Shown here in pieces: positions 51,850 through 60,564 of a stretch of 64,000 bases of DNA. Source of the DNA: Vibrio amylolyticus (GTDB taxonomy: Bacteria; Pseudomonadota; Gammaproteobacteria; Enterobacterales; Vibrionaceae); NCBI RefSeq assembly GCF_023145695.1, contig NZ_JAJHVV010000003.1, positions 333,575-397,574 of the forward strand, read 5' to 3'. The position numbers and the translations under genes are program-made. Under the pieces are notes generated by a model. That model ran no database searches. It saw nothing but the letters and a program-made list of their open reading frames with translations, and had not been told where the DNA came from. How positions within the stretch are numbered: position 1 is the first letter of the stretch; every line of letters starts with the position of its first letter.

Positions 51850-53049
51850 TTAAAAACTGAAGATAATAAATGAATTAATGATCAGAGCGTTGGCGATATC
51901 GATAAAGAAGCCACACACCAAAGGAACAATTATGAATGCCTTGTGCGCGGCGCCATATCGTTGACTCACCGCCGTCATATTCACAATCGCTGTTGCAGTT
52001 GAACCTAGGGTAATACCACCAAAACCTGATCCGATAACCGCAGCCTCGTAATCTCTACCCATAAAGCGAAAGACTACCCAAATGGTGAACACAATCGACA
52101 GAACAATTTGGAAGAACATCACGATAGTTAAGAACAAAATAGTGCTCTGTAGTTGCCACAACTGAAGACCCATTAGTGCCATCGTTAAGAACATACCCAG
52201 ACAGATATCTGAGATAAGTGCTTGGCCAAGATGGCCGTTACTACTTTTTTTCTTTTTCAGCAACATCGACTTGCCGTTACCCAGAATGATCCCTCCAACC
52301 AAACACGCTACAAACATAGGAAGTTGTAAGCCGATTTGTTCAAATCCAATGTTGATGAAGTAACCAAAAATCAAACTTAAGTTCAGCATTAGCCAAGCGT
52401 ATAGGTAACCAAAGTGATCCAGTTTCGTGGTTTCATTGTGGCACACACCAATATCCAGATTATGGTCAGGGTTTGGGGTGAGTCTGTGTTTGGTGATCAA
52501 GTATTTTGCAATTGGGCCACCAACCAAACAAGCTGATATTAAACCGAGCGTATTCGCCGCTAATCCCACTTCTGCAGCGCTATCTATCCCCATATCGGCA
52601 TAGATTGGAGACCAAGCCATGGTCGTGCCCACGCCACCAATCAAAGAGATCGACCCTGCCATCAGACCTAAGAGTGGCTCTAACCCAAGCAGTGAAGCCA
52701 CACTCACGCCAATGATGTTCTGAAGTACTATGTAGACAATCGCAAGGAACGTCAGAATCAATAGCGGTTTTCCGCCAGACACTAACGTTTTCAGATTGGC
52801 GCTGAGACCGATTCCCGCAAAGAAGTACAGCAGCAATATATCCCTAATGGCCAAATCAAACTCGATAGTCAGATCGAATAACCAATACATCGCTGCGACC
52901 ACAATGGCACATATAAAACCACCAATCACAGGCTCTGGAATACTGTATTTCTGTAATAAGTGATACCGCATCGTTGCAAACTTGCCTATAAATAAAAGCA
53001 CGATCGCTAAAGTAAATGAGATAAAACCATCGATTTCTAAAACTTGCAT
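51850..53049 (-). CDS. gltS: sodium/glutamate symporter
   Basis: 399 residues, ten or more helices, in the GltS pattern: FTLAIVLLFIGKFATMRYHLLQKYSIPEPVIGG at the N-terminus, GGVGTTMAWSPIYAD in the first half and GGITLGSTATAIVNMTAVSQRYG in the second, the paired re-entrant motifs of the family. It imports glutamate with sodium. Convergent with dadA; together they suit uptake and oxidation of D- or L-glutamate (inference). Confidence 0.92.
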   Translation of the reverse strand: MQVLEIDGFISFTLAIVLLFIGKFATMRYHLLQKYSIPEPVIGGFICAIVVAAMYWLFDLTIEFDLAIRDILLLYFFAGIGLSANLKTLVSGGKPLLILTFLAIVYIVLQNIIGVSVASLLGLEPLLGLMAGSISLIGGVGTTMAWSPIYADMGIDSAAEVGLAANTLGLISACLVGGPIAKYLITKHRLTPNPDHNLDIGVCHNETTKLDHFGYLYAWLMLNLSLIFGYFINIGFEQIGLQLPMFVACLVGGIILGNGKSMLLKKKKSSNGHLGQALISDICLGMFLTMALMGLQLWQLQSTILFLTIVMFFQIVLSIVFTIWVVFRFMGRDYEAAVIGSGFGGITLGSTATAIVNMTAVSQRYGAAHKAFIIVPLVCGFFIDIANALIINSFIIFSF

Positions 53050-53228
53050 AAATTAATTACCGTTTTTAACTTTCTAACTAATAAGGTTGGCTATGCCAAT
53101 CTTCCAACAAGTAGAAATAACAAGGCTACATAACTAGAAAAAATAATATAAATTAGAAGGTACTTATTCATTTTTATTTCCCACTTGAATATCTTTAAAT
53201 ATATTCTGCTTGGTTTTCTCCAGAACCT

Positions 53229-53251
53229 AAATGAATAGGAGGTATTCATTT
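53229..53251 (+). promoter_or_regulatory. 23-bp palindrome with GGAGG at its centre
   Basis: AAATGAATA and TATTCATTT are perfect 9-bp arms around GGAGG, and an ATG follows at once (53252). Read as RNA it is an AU-rich hairpin presenting a perfect Shine-Dalgarno in the loop. Read as DNA it is a TetR/MarR-style operator. Both readings are possible. Confidence 0.65.
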
Positions 53252-53278
53252 ATGAAAACTGGCACTCCCCAAATTTGA
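53252..53278 (+). CDS. 8-codon leader-type ORF (MKTGTPQI)
   Basis: ATG with GGAGG 9 nt upstream, then eight codons and TGA. Such mini-ORFs ahead of efflux operons can be attenuation leader peptides. No obvious downstream alternative stem was found, so this is only a candidate. Confidence 0.3.
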   Translation: MKTGTPQI

Positions 53279-53372
53279 ATATCTCTAACCCATAGTAATG
53301 TGCTCTTTCTATCGACTATCGTGTCCCCCATCAAATCATGTTGAACGTTGACGTCTAAATAGAGGACAACCC

Positions 53373-53609
53373 ATGCGCTATATAAAAAAGTTCATATCTA
53401 CATTGGCAACGATGAATTACTACAGCAGCAGTGACAGCCTGGACGACCACCTTTCGTCTATGTATCTACAGCAGATTTTCGAATCTGGAAAAACGGACAA
53501 CCAGGAAGAGTGTGAGGAGGATGAAACATATGCAGCTAATCTTATTTACGGTGAATTATCAGCAGATAGGGTTTGTGCACAAATGAATAACTCTTATTCA
53601 TCGAGATAA
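53373..53609 (+). CDS. small acidic protein, unknown
   Basis: 78 residues with an AGAGGA ribosome site 7 nt before the ATG. After a short basic start (MRYIKKFISTLATMNYYSSS) it is strongly acidic (NQEECEEDETY), with two cysteines. No signal peptide or membrane helix. It lies 102 bp ahead of the RND adaptor gene and may be the first gene of that operon. No family recognised. Confidence 0.5.
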   Translation: MRYIKKFISTLATMNYYSSSDSLDDHLSSMYLQQIFESGKTDNQEECEEDETYAANLIYGELSADRVCAQMNNSYSSR

Positions 53610-53711
53610 TCGTTCAACTAAGTAAACTGCTCGGCAAAAGGAAATCGTAAAAGGACTCAAAGCGTGATCAATACACGTGACTAATTATAAAAACTCTCAT
53701 TGGAGAAGGTT

Positions 53712-54797
53712 GTGAAAAATTCAAATATGTTAACTATGGGTCAACTACGTCCAACAGTATTAGCACTCGCTATTTCACTTTCTGTTGCACTGACAGGTTG
53801 TAAATCAGACGTTGAAACTGTGGTATCTGAACCTGTGGTTCGCCCTGTCTATGTAGAAATGGTGTCGAATATTAAAGCTGCTGACTTATCTTTTAATGGA
53901 ACAGTCCATTCAGTAAGCCGCGCTGAACTCTCTTTTAGAAACAGTGGTCGAATGACAGAGCTACTGGTGCAGGAAGGTGATTACGTTGAGCAAGGTCAGA
54001 TCATTGCACAGCTTGATTCCGTGGATGCACAGATAGCTCAAACCTCTGCAAAAATTGAACGTGATAATGCTCGCTCAGAATACCAACGTGCTAAAACTTT
54101 ATTCGATCGCCGTCAGTCTATCTCAAAGAGCCAATTTGAAGAGATTACACTGCGTTTTAACCTCGCTCAAAATCGATTTGAAGAAGCATCTCGCCGCCTT
54201 GATGATACAACGTTAACTGCGCCTTTTTCTGGAGTAGTGAGCCGTATTTACGTTGATAACCATGTGCTTGTTCAGAGCAACGAGGCAATTGTTGCATTGC
54301 ATGATTTAAATGATCTTGAAGCTGTTATTCATGTGCCAGAGTCATTAATGACTCGCAATAGCCAAGCGAACCACATTTTTGCTGATTCAGCGATTGCGCC
54401 GTATGAGACGTTTAAGCTGACGTTAAAAAAATATGAGACGGAACCCGACCCAGTTTCAGGTACTTATGCGGTGACATTTGCCATCGACACTCAGCCAGAA
54501 AGTCGTTTGCTGCCGGGCATGAATGTCCATGTTTATTCCAATGAAGTTCAGTCCGATCTTAAAACGATCCAAGTTCCTTTGACCGCCGTTAACCCAGACA
54601 ATATGGGCAACCAATATGTCTGGATCGTTGATGAAAGTGACACACTTCGTAAGCGCAATGTCTTCACTAGTGGATTGAACGGAGACCGAATCATGATTGA
54701 ATCAAACTTGCAATTGGGAGAGCGAGTGGTGGTTTCAGGCACACGGAACCTTGTTGAAGGTCTTGTGGTCCGCCCAGAGCTAACAGAGGCATATTAA
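53712..54797 (+). CDS. RND efflux periplasmic adaptor (membrane fusion lipoprotein)
   Basis: 361 residues from the GTG at 53712, chosen because GGAG ends 6 nt upstream; a TTG at 53700 overlaps that site. The signal ends in a lipobox (SVALTGC), so it is likely an inner-membrane lipoprotein. The body has the adaptor order: barrel-sandwich half FNGTVHSVSRAELSFRNSGRMTELLVQEGDYVEQGQ, helical hairpin (DNARSEYQRAKTLFDRRQSIS), second half with TLTAPFSGVVSRIYVDNH, and a beta-barrel with LLPGMNV. It links the pump to an outer-membrane channel; no such channel is encoded nearby, so TolC elsewhere is presumed. Confidence 0.9.
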   Translation: MKNSNMLTMGQLRPTVLALAISLSVALTGCKSDVETVVSEPVVRPVYVEMVSNIKAADLSFNGTVHSVSRAELSFRNSGRMTELLVQEGDYVEQGQIIAQLDSVDAQIAQTSAKIERDNARSEYQRAKTLFDRRQSISKSQFEEITLRFNLAQNRFEEASRRLDDTTLTAPFSGVVSRIYVDNHVLVQSNEAIVALHDLNDLEAVIHVPESLMTRNSQANHIFADSAIAPYETFKLTLKKYETEPDPVSGTYAVTFAIDTQPESRLLPGMNVHVYSNEVQSDLKTIQVPLTAVNPDNMGNQYVWIVDESDTLRKRNVFTSGLNGDRIMIESNLQLGERVVVSGTRNLVEGLVVRPELTEAY

Positions 54798-54798
54798 T

Positions 54799-57700
54799 AT
54801 GAACATCGCTCAACATATCATTGCAAAGCGCACCAGTGTTTGGGTCATGGTTGCCCTCATGCTGATTGGCGGCTATATCAGTTACCTAAAACTGGGCCGA
54901 TTCGAAGATCCTGAATTTGTGATTCGTCAGTCGGTGATTGTAACGCCATACCCAGGTGCAACCGCACAAGAGGTTGCCGATGAAATTACAGATGTCATTG
55001 AGGGTGCAGCGCAGTCTCTACAAGAGGTTCAGGAGATCACTTCAGTCTCCAAACAGGGTGTGTCTGAAGTTACGGTTGAAATCAAACGAGAGTTCTCAAA
55101 AACGGAAGGCGAGCTTCAGCAAGTGTGGGACAAATTGCGTCGTAAAGTTAGCGATGCTCAGCGTTCATTGCCTCCTGGTGCCACCGCTTCCATCGTGAAC
55201 GACGATTTTGCTGATGTGTTTTCACAGTTTTATGCGGTTACAGGGGACGGTTTTACTGACAAGCAGCTGCAAGATTATGTGGATACTTTGCGTCGAGAGC
55301 TCGTGTTGGTTCCAGGAGTATCAAAAACAGCTACTTTCGCGGAGAAGCAAGAGACGATTTTTATTGAGATCTCTAGCGGACGTTTATCTCAATTTGGCGT
55401 ATCAGCACAACAGATCTATCAAGTTCTAGAGAAGCAAAATATTGTCACGGTAGCGGGTCAGTTAGACACCGATGGCATGCGAGTCGCTGTGGCACCAAGT
55501 GCCAACATTAGCTCGTTTGAGCAGCTAAAGTCACTGCAAGTTGCCGTAGGTAACAATAATACAGTGGTGCGTCTACAAGACATTGCTGACGTCACCTATG
55601 ACTATCAAGAGCCTACTTCAATTTTGATGCGCTACAACGGTGAGCGTGCTGTTGGCTTAGGTATCTCAAACGTTGCAGGTGGTAATGTTGTTGAAATGGG
55701 CGATGCAGTCAAGGCTCGTATTGAGGAGTTAGAATCGCAACGACCACATGGTATTGAGCTGCACGAGATCTCTATTCAGTCAGATTCTGTTCGCGAGTCG
55801 GTAGCCAACTTTATTAACAACCTAATCGCTGCAGTAGTGATTGTTTTTGTGGTACTGCTGCTGTTTATGGGCTTGCGTACTGGCGTCGTTATTGGTTTTG
55901 TATTGGTGCTAACGGTAGCCGGTACGCTAATCGTTATGCTGATTGACGATATAGCGATGCAACGTATTTCTCTAGGTGCGCTAATCATTGCGCTGGGTAT
56001 GCTAGTTGATAACGCAATTGTTGTGACAGATGGCATCTTGACTCGTCTCCGGAAAAATCCAGAGGAAGACAAACAGCAAATTGTTGGCGACATTGTCAAT
56101 GAAACCAAGTGGCCTCTATTAGGCGGCACTATTGTCGGTATCTGTGCGTTTAGTGCGATAGGTTTGTCACCTTCGAACATGGGTGAATATGCAGGGACTT
56201 TATTCTGGGTAATCTTGTACTCAATGTTCTTGAGTTGGGTACTGGCTATTACAGTGACACCGTTGCTTTGCCATGATTTCTTGAAGGTAAAACAGCAAAA
56301 TCAAGATAAAGCGCCAAGCAAAATCTCTGTCTGGTACAAAGGAACACTTGAGTGGGTACTAAACAACCAGAAAAAAGGCCTTGTGGTGGTTGTCGTGGTA
56401 TTTGTGCTAGGGGTGAAGATGTTTGGCTACGTTCCTCCTGGTTTTATGCCTGAATCGCAACGTGAACAGTTTGCCATAGATGTGTTCCTTCCACAGGGCA
56501 CTGATATCCGAACGACTGAGCAGGTAATGCTAGAAATGGAGGAAGATGTGCGTGCTAAAGATGGCGTAACGAATACAGTCAGCTTCATTGGCTCTGGCGG
56601 CATGCGCTTTATGCTGACCTACTCACCGCAAGCGAGCAACACCGCGTATGCACAGATGCTGGTTGATGTAGATGATTTTGACGTAATCGAAGATTTGGTG
56701 GCTGAGCTTCAAGTTGAGCTAGGTGACAAATATGAGCAAGCTTCAATCAATGTTTGGAAATTCATGCTTGGCCCTGGTGGCGGTAAAAAAATTGAGGCAG
56801 CATTCAGCGGCCCAGACAGCGCCGTATTGAGAGAGCTTGCTGAACACGCGAAACAGATAATGGCAGAAACACCAGAATTGGTAGCCATTCAAGATGATTG
56901 GCGTCAGCAAGTACCAGTAGTAAAACCTGTGTATGCATCTGATCGAGCTCAACAGTTTGGGTTAACAACGCAAGAGCTTAATCAGGCATTAGAGCAGTCA
57001 TTAGTTGGTCGACAAGTGAGTGTGCTTCGCGATGGTAACGATCTGATTCCAATCGTCGTTCGCTCACCAGAACAAGAGCGAGACCACGAGCGCAGTATTG
57101 AGAATACGCAAGTCTACAGCTCAATTGCAGGTGGGTACCTACAGCTAGCGCAGTTTGTTGATCGTGTTGAGCTAGAATGGCAAGACGCTATGTTACGCCG
57201 AGTAGATCGAATTCCAACTATCATGGCTCAAGCGGACCCACGTTCTGGCATACTGACTGCCGATGCACTTGATGCAGTGAAAGAACGCATTGAAGCGATG
57301 CCATTGCCAGTGGGTTACCAATTCGAATGGCACGGTGAGTACAAAGAGGCTAAAGAAGCGGATGAGGGCTTGATGATATCGGCACCTTATGGGTTTGCTG
57401 CAATGGTTCTTGCCGTCGTGTTCATGTTCAATGGTATCCGCCAAGCTCTGGTTATCTGGTGTACGGTTCCACTCGCAGTACTAGGTGTAGCAATCGGCTT
57501 AGTGGTGTTCCAAACGCCATTTGAATTTATGGCAACCCTTGGCTTTCTTAGCCTAGTGGGCATGATGGTGAAGAACGCTATTGTATTAGTCGATCAAGCG
57601 GAAAAAGAGATTGAAACAGGAAAAGAAGCCTACGACGCCATAATTGAAGCGGCAATGAGCAGAGCAAGGCCAGTTATTTTAGGTGCGACAACAACGATTT

Positions 57701-57852
57701 TGGGTGTAGCTCCATTACTGGTAGATCCATTCTTTAAGAGTATGGCGGTGACGATTATGTTTGGTCTTCTGTTTGCAACCGTACTAACACTGGTGGTGAT
57801 TCCACTGAACTACGCACTCTTCTTCAGAGTAAAACCGAAAACCATAGCCTGA
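54799..57852 (+). CDS. RND multidrug efflux pump, inner-membrane subunit
   Basis: 1017 residues, two repeats with twelve helices. It starts MNIAQHIIAKRTSVWVMVALMLIGG and PGATAQEVADEITDVIE. The proton-relay segment of TM4 is GMLVDNAIVVTDG: Asp404 is present but the second Asp of the AcrB pair is Asn405, as seen in another subgroup of RND pumps. The second half has PPGFMPESQREQFAIDVFLPQGT, and TM10-11 carry GFLSLVGMMVKNAIVLVDQAE. It starts 1 bp after the adaptor stop and ends at a strong terminator. The substrate is unknown; VexH-like pumps of Vibrio are a possible family. Confidence 0.9.
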   Translation: MNIAQHIIAKRTSVWVMVALMLIGGYISYLKLGRFEDPEFVIRQSVIVTPYPGATAQEVADEITDVIEGAAQSLQEVQEITSVSKQGVSEVTVEIKREFSKTEGELQQVWDKLRRKVSDAQRSLPPGATASIVNDDFADVFSQFYAVTGDGFTDKQLQDYVDTLRRELVLVPGVSKTATFAEKQETIFIEISSGRLSQFGVSAQQIYQVLEKQNIVTVAGQLDTDGMRVAVAPSANISSFEQLKSLQVAVGNNNTVVRLQDIADVTYDYQEPTSILMRYNGERAVGLGISNVAGGNVVEMGDAVKARIEELESQRPHGIELHEISIQSDSVRESVANFINNLIAAVVIVFVVLLLFMGLRTGVVIGFVLVLTVAGTLIVMLIDDIAMQRISLGALIIALGMLVDNAIVVTDGILTRLRKNPEEDKQQIVGDIVNETKWPLLGGTIVGICAFSAIGLSPSNMGEYAGTLFWVILYSMFLSWVLAITVTPLLCHDFLKVKQQNQDKAPSKISVWYKGTLEWVLNNQKKGLVVVVVVFVLGVKMFGYVPPGFMPESQREQFAIDVFLPQGTDIRTTEQVMLEMEEDVRAKDGVTNTVSFIGSGGMRFMLTYSPQASNTAYAQMLVDVDDFDVIEDLVAELQVELGDKYEQASINVWKFMLGPGGGKKIEAAFSGPDSAVLRELAEHAKQIMAETPELVAIQDDWRQQVPVVKPVYASDRAQQFGLTTQELNQALEQSLVGRQVSVLRDGNDLIPIVVRSPEQERDHERSIENTQVYSSIAGGYLQLAQFVDRVELEWQDAMLRRVDRIPTIMAQADPRSGILTADALDAVKERIEAMPLPVGYQFEWHGEYKEAKEADEGLMISAPYGFAAMVLAVVFMFNGIRQALVIWCTVPLAVLGVAIGLVVFQTPFEFMATLGFLSLVGMMVKNAIVLVDQAEKEIETGKEAYDAIIEAAMSRARPVILGATTTILGVAPLLVDPFFKSMAVTIMFGLLFATVLTLVVIPLNYALFFRVKPKTIA

Positions 57853-57874
57853 CATTTGGCATGAACAGCGATGT

Positions 57875-57905
57875 AAAAGCTCATCTGTATAGATGAGCTT
57901 TTTTG
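57875..57905 (+). terminator. intrinsic terminator of the RND operon
   Basis: AAAGCTCATCT and AGATGAGCTTT form an 11-bp perfect stem with a GTAT loop and TTTTTT tail. Confidence 0.92.
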
Positions 57906-58059
57906 TTGCCTTATTGAAGTTACTCCGATGTGAAACCACCAAAAATGAATAACTGTAATACGTGTTTTGAAGCGCCTTAAGTCCATACACTTACACACAT
58001 CAGGAAGAGGCGGCTTTCGAATAGCGCAGTGCAGACCTAAGGAGGGAGAGATCAACTAA

Positions 58060-58076
58060 GAGTGCCACTCGCACTC
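58060..58076 (+). repeat. short hairpin in the OmpV-family gene leader
   Basis: GAGTGC and GCACTC make a perfect 6-bp stem around CACTC, 20 nt before the start codon. It could influence translation initiation; the evidence is structural only. Confidence 0.3.
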
Positions 58077-58096
58077 ATAAAACGAGAGCGAACACT

Positions 58097-59386
58097 ATGC
58101 GTAACCTCATCATATTATTAACGATGGCATCTCCTTTGGCTTTGGCTTCTCAAACCGTTATTTCAAACACAGAAACCAATGAAAATTGGGGAGTGGGTAT
58201 TGGGGTAAGGAGTGCGAGCATGCCATACAAGACTAGTGGGAACACGGTCAATGACGTGATGCCATTACTGTTCTACAAGGGTGTTCATGCCTACCTAGAT
58301 GGCGCTTCTGGGGGTGTTCATTTTTATCGCAGCGAAGAGTTTTCCTTTGGCTTTGCTGCCCAAATGCGTTTTTTCGATATCCCTCGTAGCGCACAAAATA
58401 CCATTCAAGGCTCTCAAATTGATATAGGTGGCAAAGCAACTTGGCATTATTCGCCGAACCTCGATATCAGCATTGAAGTGCTTTCCGACTACGACAGCCG
58501 TTATTATTCAAATCTAACTGGTGCTTACAAGTTAGAAGGGAATGGCTGGGATGGTGCGCTTTATGCGTCGTTAAGAGCTAAGTCGGCGCGTTTTAACGAT
58601 ACCTACTATGGACTGCAACTTGAAGAGATCGGCTCAGCAGTAGACAGCCAAGTGGGTGCGAAAGGTCGTATGCAGCTGTACAGAAACTTGTATGCAGTGG
58701 GGCATTTAGGCTTAACAATATTTGATCACGATACCTATTCCAGCAGCACCATTGATTCTCATAGTCAATGGGAAGGGTATCTAGGTGTGGCGATGTTTGG
58801 CAGTTCTTCTCCAAACCAAGCGAGCCTTCCAAAAGGAGCTTACCTTCGCTTGGCCAGTGGAGTGGCGACTTTATCTGGGCCAACAGATTTGCTGTTCTTA
58901 GACAACGAAACTGATCCAGAACGCAACCAAATGACGTCGATTTATTACGGGCACCCTTTAGCCGGCGGGGTGTTTGGTTGGCCACTCGATTTTTATCTAA
59001 CACCAGGTTATGTGTATCACCACAGTTCAGATACACAAAGTGCCTTTGATGAATTTGCCATCGCGATTAAAGCCTATTACACCATTGATTTCTCGGTTCG
59101 CACTAGGCTTGGGTTTGCTGAAGGCATTTCCTACGCCACCAAGATTAGCCATGTGGAAAGTACACATCTGGAAGGGAATGGCTATCAGCCGAGTAAGCTG
59201 ATGAACTACCTTGATTTCAGCGTTGACGTCAATATGGGCGATGTATTCAGAAATAAATCGTTAGATAACCTTTGGCTGGGCTACAGCTTGCACCATCGTT
59301 CAGGAATTTTCACCACCACCTCCGCCTTTGGCAGGATCAAAGGGGGCAGTGACTACAATACTGTCTACTTGCAGTGGCACTTTTAA
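58097..59386 (+). CDS. MipA/OmpV-family outer-membrane protein
   Basis: 429 residues with a signal peptide (MRNLIILLTMASPLALAS). The mature part begins NWGVGIGVRSASMPYKTSGN and shows alternating beta-strand patterns throughout (GLQLEEIGSAVDSQVGAKGRMQL, YLGVAMFG), ending in LQWHF as outer-membrane barrels do. The family interacts with murein hydrolases or is inducible by stress. It is longer than the classical ~260-residue OmpV, so it has an extended barrel or inserts. Its own terminator follows; the LysR gene downstream is a possible regulator. Confidence 0.78.
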   Translation: MRNLIILLTMASPLALASQTVISNTETNENWGVGIGVRSASMPYKTSGNTVNDVMPLLFYKGVHAYLDGASGGVHFYRSEEFSFGFAAQMRFFDIPRSAQNTIQGSQIDIGGKATWHYSPNLDISIEVLSDYDSRYYSNLTGAYKLEGNGWDGALYASLRAKSARFNDTYYGLQLEEIGSAVDSQVGAKGRMQLYRNLYAVGHLGLTIFDHDTYSSSTIDSHSQWEGYLGVAMFGSSSPNQASLPKGAYLRLASGVATLSGPTDLLFLDNETDPERNQMTSIYYGHPLAGGVFGWPLDFYLTPGYVYHHSSDTQSAFDEFAIAIKAYYTIDFSVRTRLGFAEGISYATKISHVESTHLEGNGYQPSKLMNYLDFSVDVNMGDVFRNKSLDNLWLGYSLHHRSGIFTTTSAFGRIKGGSDYNTVYLQWHF

Positions 59387-59403
59387 GTGACAGTTTGATC
59401 CTA

Positions 59404-59427
59404 GCCGCCTTATTGGGCGGCTTTTTT
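59404..59427 (+). terminator. intrinsic terminator of the OmpV-family gene
   Basis: GCCGCC-TTATTG-GGCGGC followed by TTTTTT: a perfect GC stem with a T-tract. Confidence 0.92.
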
Positions 59428-59539
59428 ATGCTCATAGTTTAGAAGTTGGTCAACATTGATTGAACGACCAACTTATTGAATAGTTGAGATTATGGTATGT
59501 TAGTAGAAACAGTGATAATCAGAATAGGTCCCTTTCACT

Positions 59540-60472
59540 ATGAAAAAGAGTCTTGAAGATCTCGATTTGAACTTACTGAAGCTGTTACGTGTTGTGGTGG
59601 AGACCCAAAATACCTCGGTAGCAGCAGAAAAGTTAGGCATTTCACAAACCAGTGTGAGCCGAGGGATGGCTAAACTGAGAGAAACATTTGGCGATCAATT
59701 GTTTATTCGCAAAGCACATGGTGTCGAGCCATCAGAGTTAGCGGAAAAGCTCGCGGAAGCGGCGGAACATATGCTTACTCCCTTCACTCAGGTTCTCGAG
59801 GCGTATCAAACCTTTGACCCTCTCGAGTACTCTGGAAACATTGTGGTCGTGTGTGACTTGACCTTGTTGGATGTATTTGGCCGTGGTTTGTATCAAGCAT
59901 TAACCAACACGTTACCAAAAGCCAAGTTTCGTTTTGTGTACTGGCAGCAAGACTCACTACAAGGTTTACTGGATCGTGAGATTGACTACATGCTTCACTA
60001 TACTCAGTTTCCGCTGCCACAAGACCTCTACACCCATCATCTGTCGAACATAAAAGTAAATCTGGTCGCGAGAAAAGATCACCCAGTTCTTAGTCAAACG
60101 TCCGACTGGGATGCGATCAAAAATATTCCTATTGTTAAGTACGCATCAAATAGTCAGGTTGGAAAATACGATTATTATGATGAGCTCTTTATGCAAAAAG
60201 GGGGCGAGCTAAATGTAAAGCTGGTTAGTCATAACGTACCTGTCATGATTGACTGTTTGGTGAACTCGGATGCGATGGCATTCAACAGCAGTTATATCCT
60301 GCAGCACGACGACAGATTGATGTGCTACCCATTACCGGATATGCCTGAACGATTTAGAAGTGTCAGTGTTTCGGGTGGGTACCTTCAATCTAAGCGTGGT
60401 TATCCATTAAACCAGTGTTTGCATCAGGCAATGCAGGGCTTCTTTAACTCGATTGTTCAACCAGAGAGCTAA
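59540..60472 (+). CDS. LysR-family regulator
   Basis: 310 residues, NodD/LeuO-like start DLDLNLLKLLRVVVETQNTSVAAEKLGISQTSVSRGMAKLRETF. The effector domain (GNIVVVCDLTLLDVFGRGLYQAL, REIDYMLHYTQFPLPQD) has an unusual ligand region with many Tyr. It sits between two outer-membrane protein genes. The dyads upstream of the divergent DUF2860 gene are 1.1 kb away, so direct control is only a possibility. Confidence 0.88.
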   Translation: MKKSLEDLDLNLLKLLRVVVETQNTSVAAEKLGISQTSVSRGMAKLRETFGDQLFIRKAHGVEPSELAEKLAEAAEHMLTPFTQVLEAYQTFDPLEYSGNIVVVCDLTLLDVFGRGLYQALTNTLPKAKFRFVYWQQDSLQGLLDREIDYMLHYTQFPLPQDLYTHHLSNIKVNLVARKDHPVLSQTSDWDAIKNIPIVKYASNSQVGKYDYYDELFMQKGGELNVKLVSHNVPVMIDCLVNSDAMAFNSSYILQHDDRLMCYPLPDMPERFRSVSVSGGYLQSKRGYPLNQCLHQAMQGFFNSIVQPES

Positions 60473-60498
60473 GTCTGCCATCCTTTGCCCTTAAACGT

Positions 60499-60540
60499 AA
60501 AGACCCCCACTCAAACCATAAGGCTCAGAGCGGGGGCTTT
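60499..60540. terminator. bidirectional terminator between LysR and DUF2860 genes
   Basis: AAAGACCCCCACTC pairs with GAGCGGGGGCTTT, two mismatches, loop of about 15 nt. T-runs in both orientations. Confidence 0.75.
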
Positions 60541-60564
60541 ACTAGGGGGACGCTTCTATCTATT

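Larger units (their letters stand above)
53050..53372. promoter_or_regulatory. 323-bp region upstream of the RND efflux genes
   Basis: Contains the palindrome at 53229-53251, an isolated third copy of its arm (TATTCATTT, 53165-53173), two similar TTGAATATCT segments (around 53187 and 53274) and an 8-codon ORF (53252-53278). It probably contains the gltS promoter on the left and the efflux-operon promoter and control sites on the right. Confidence 0.5.
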
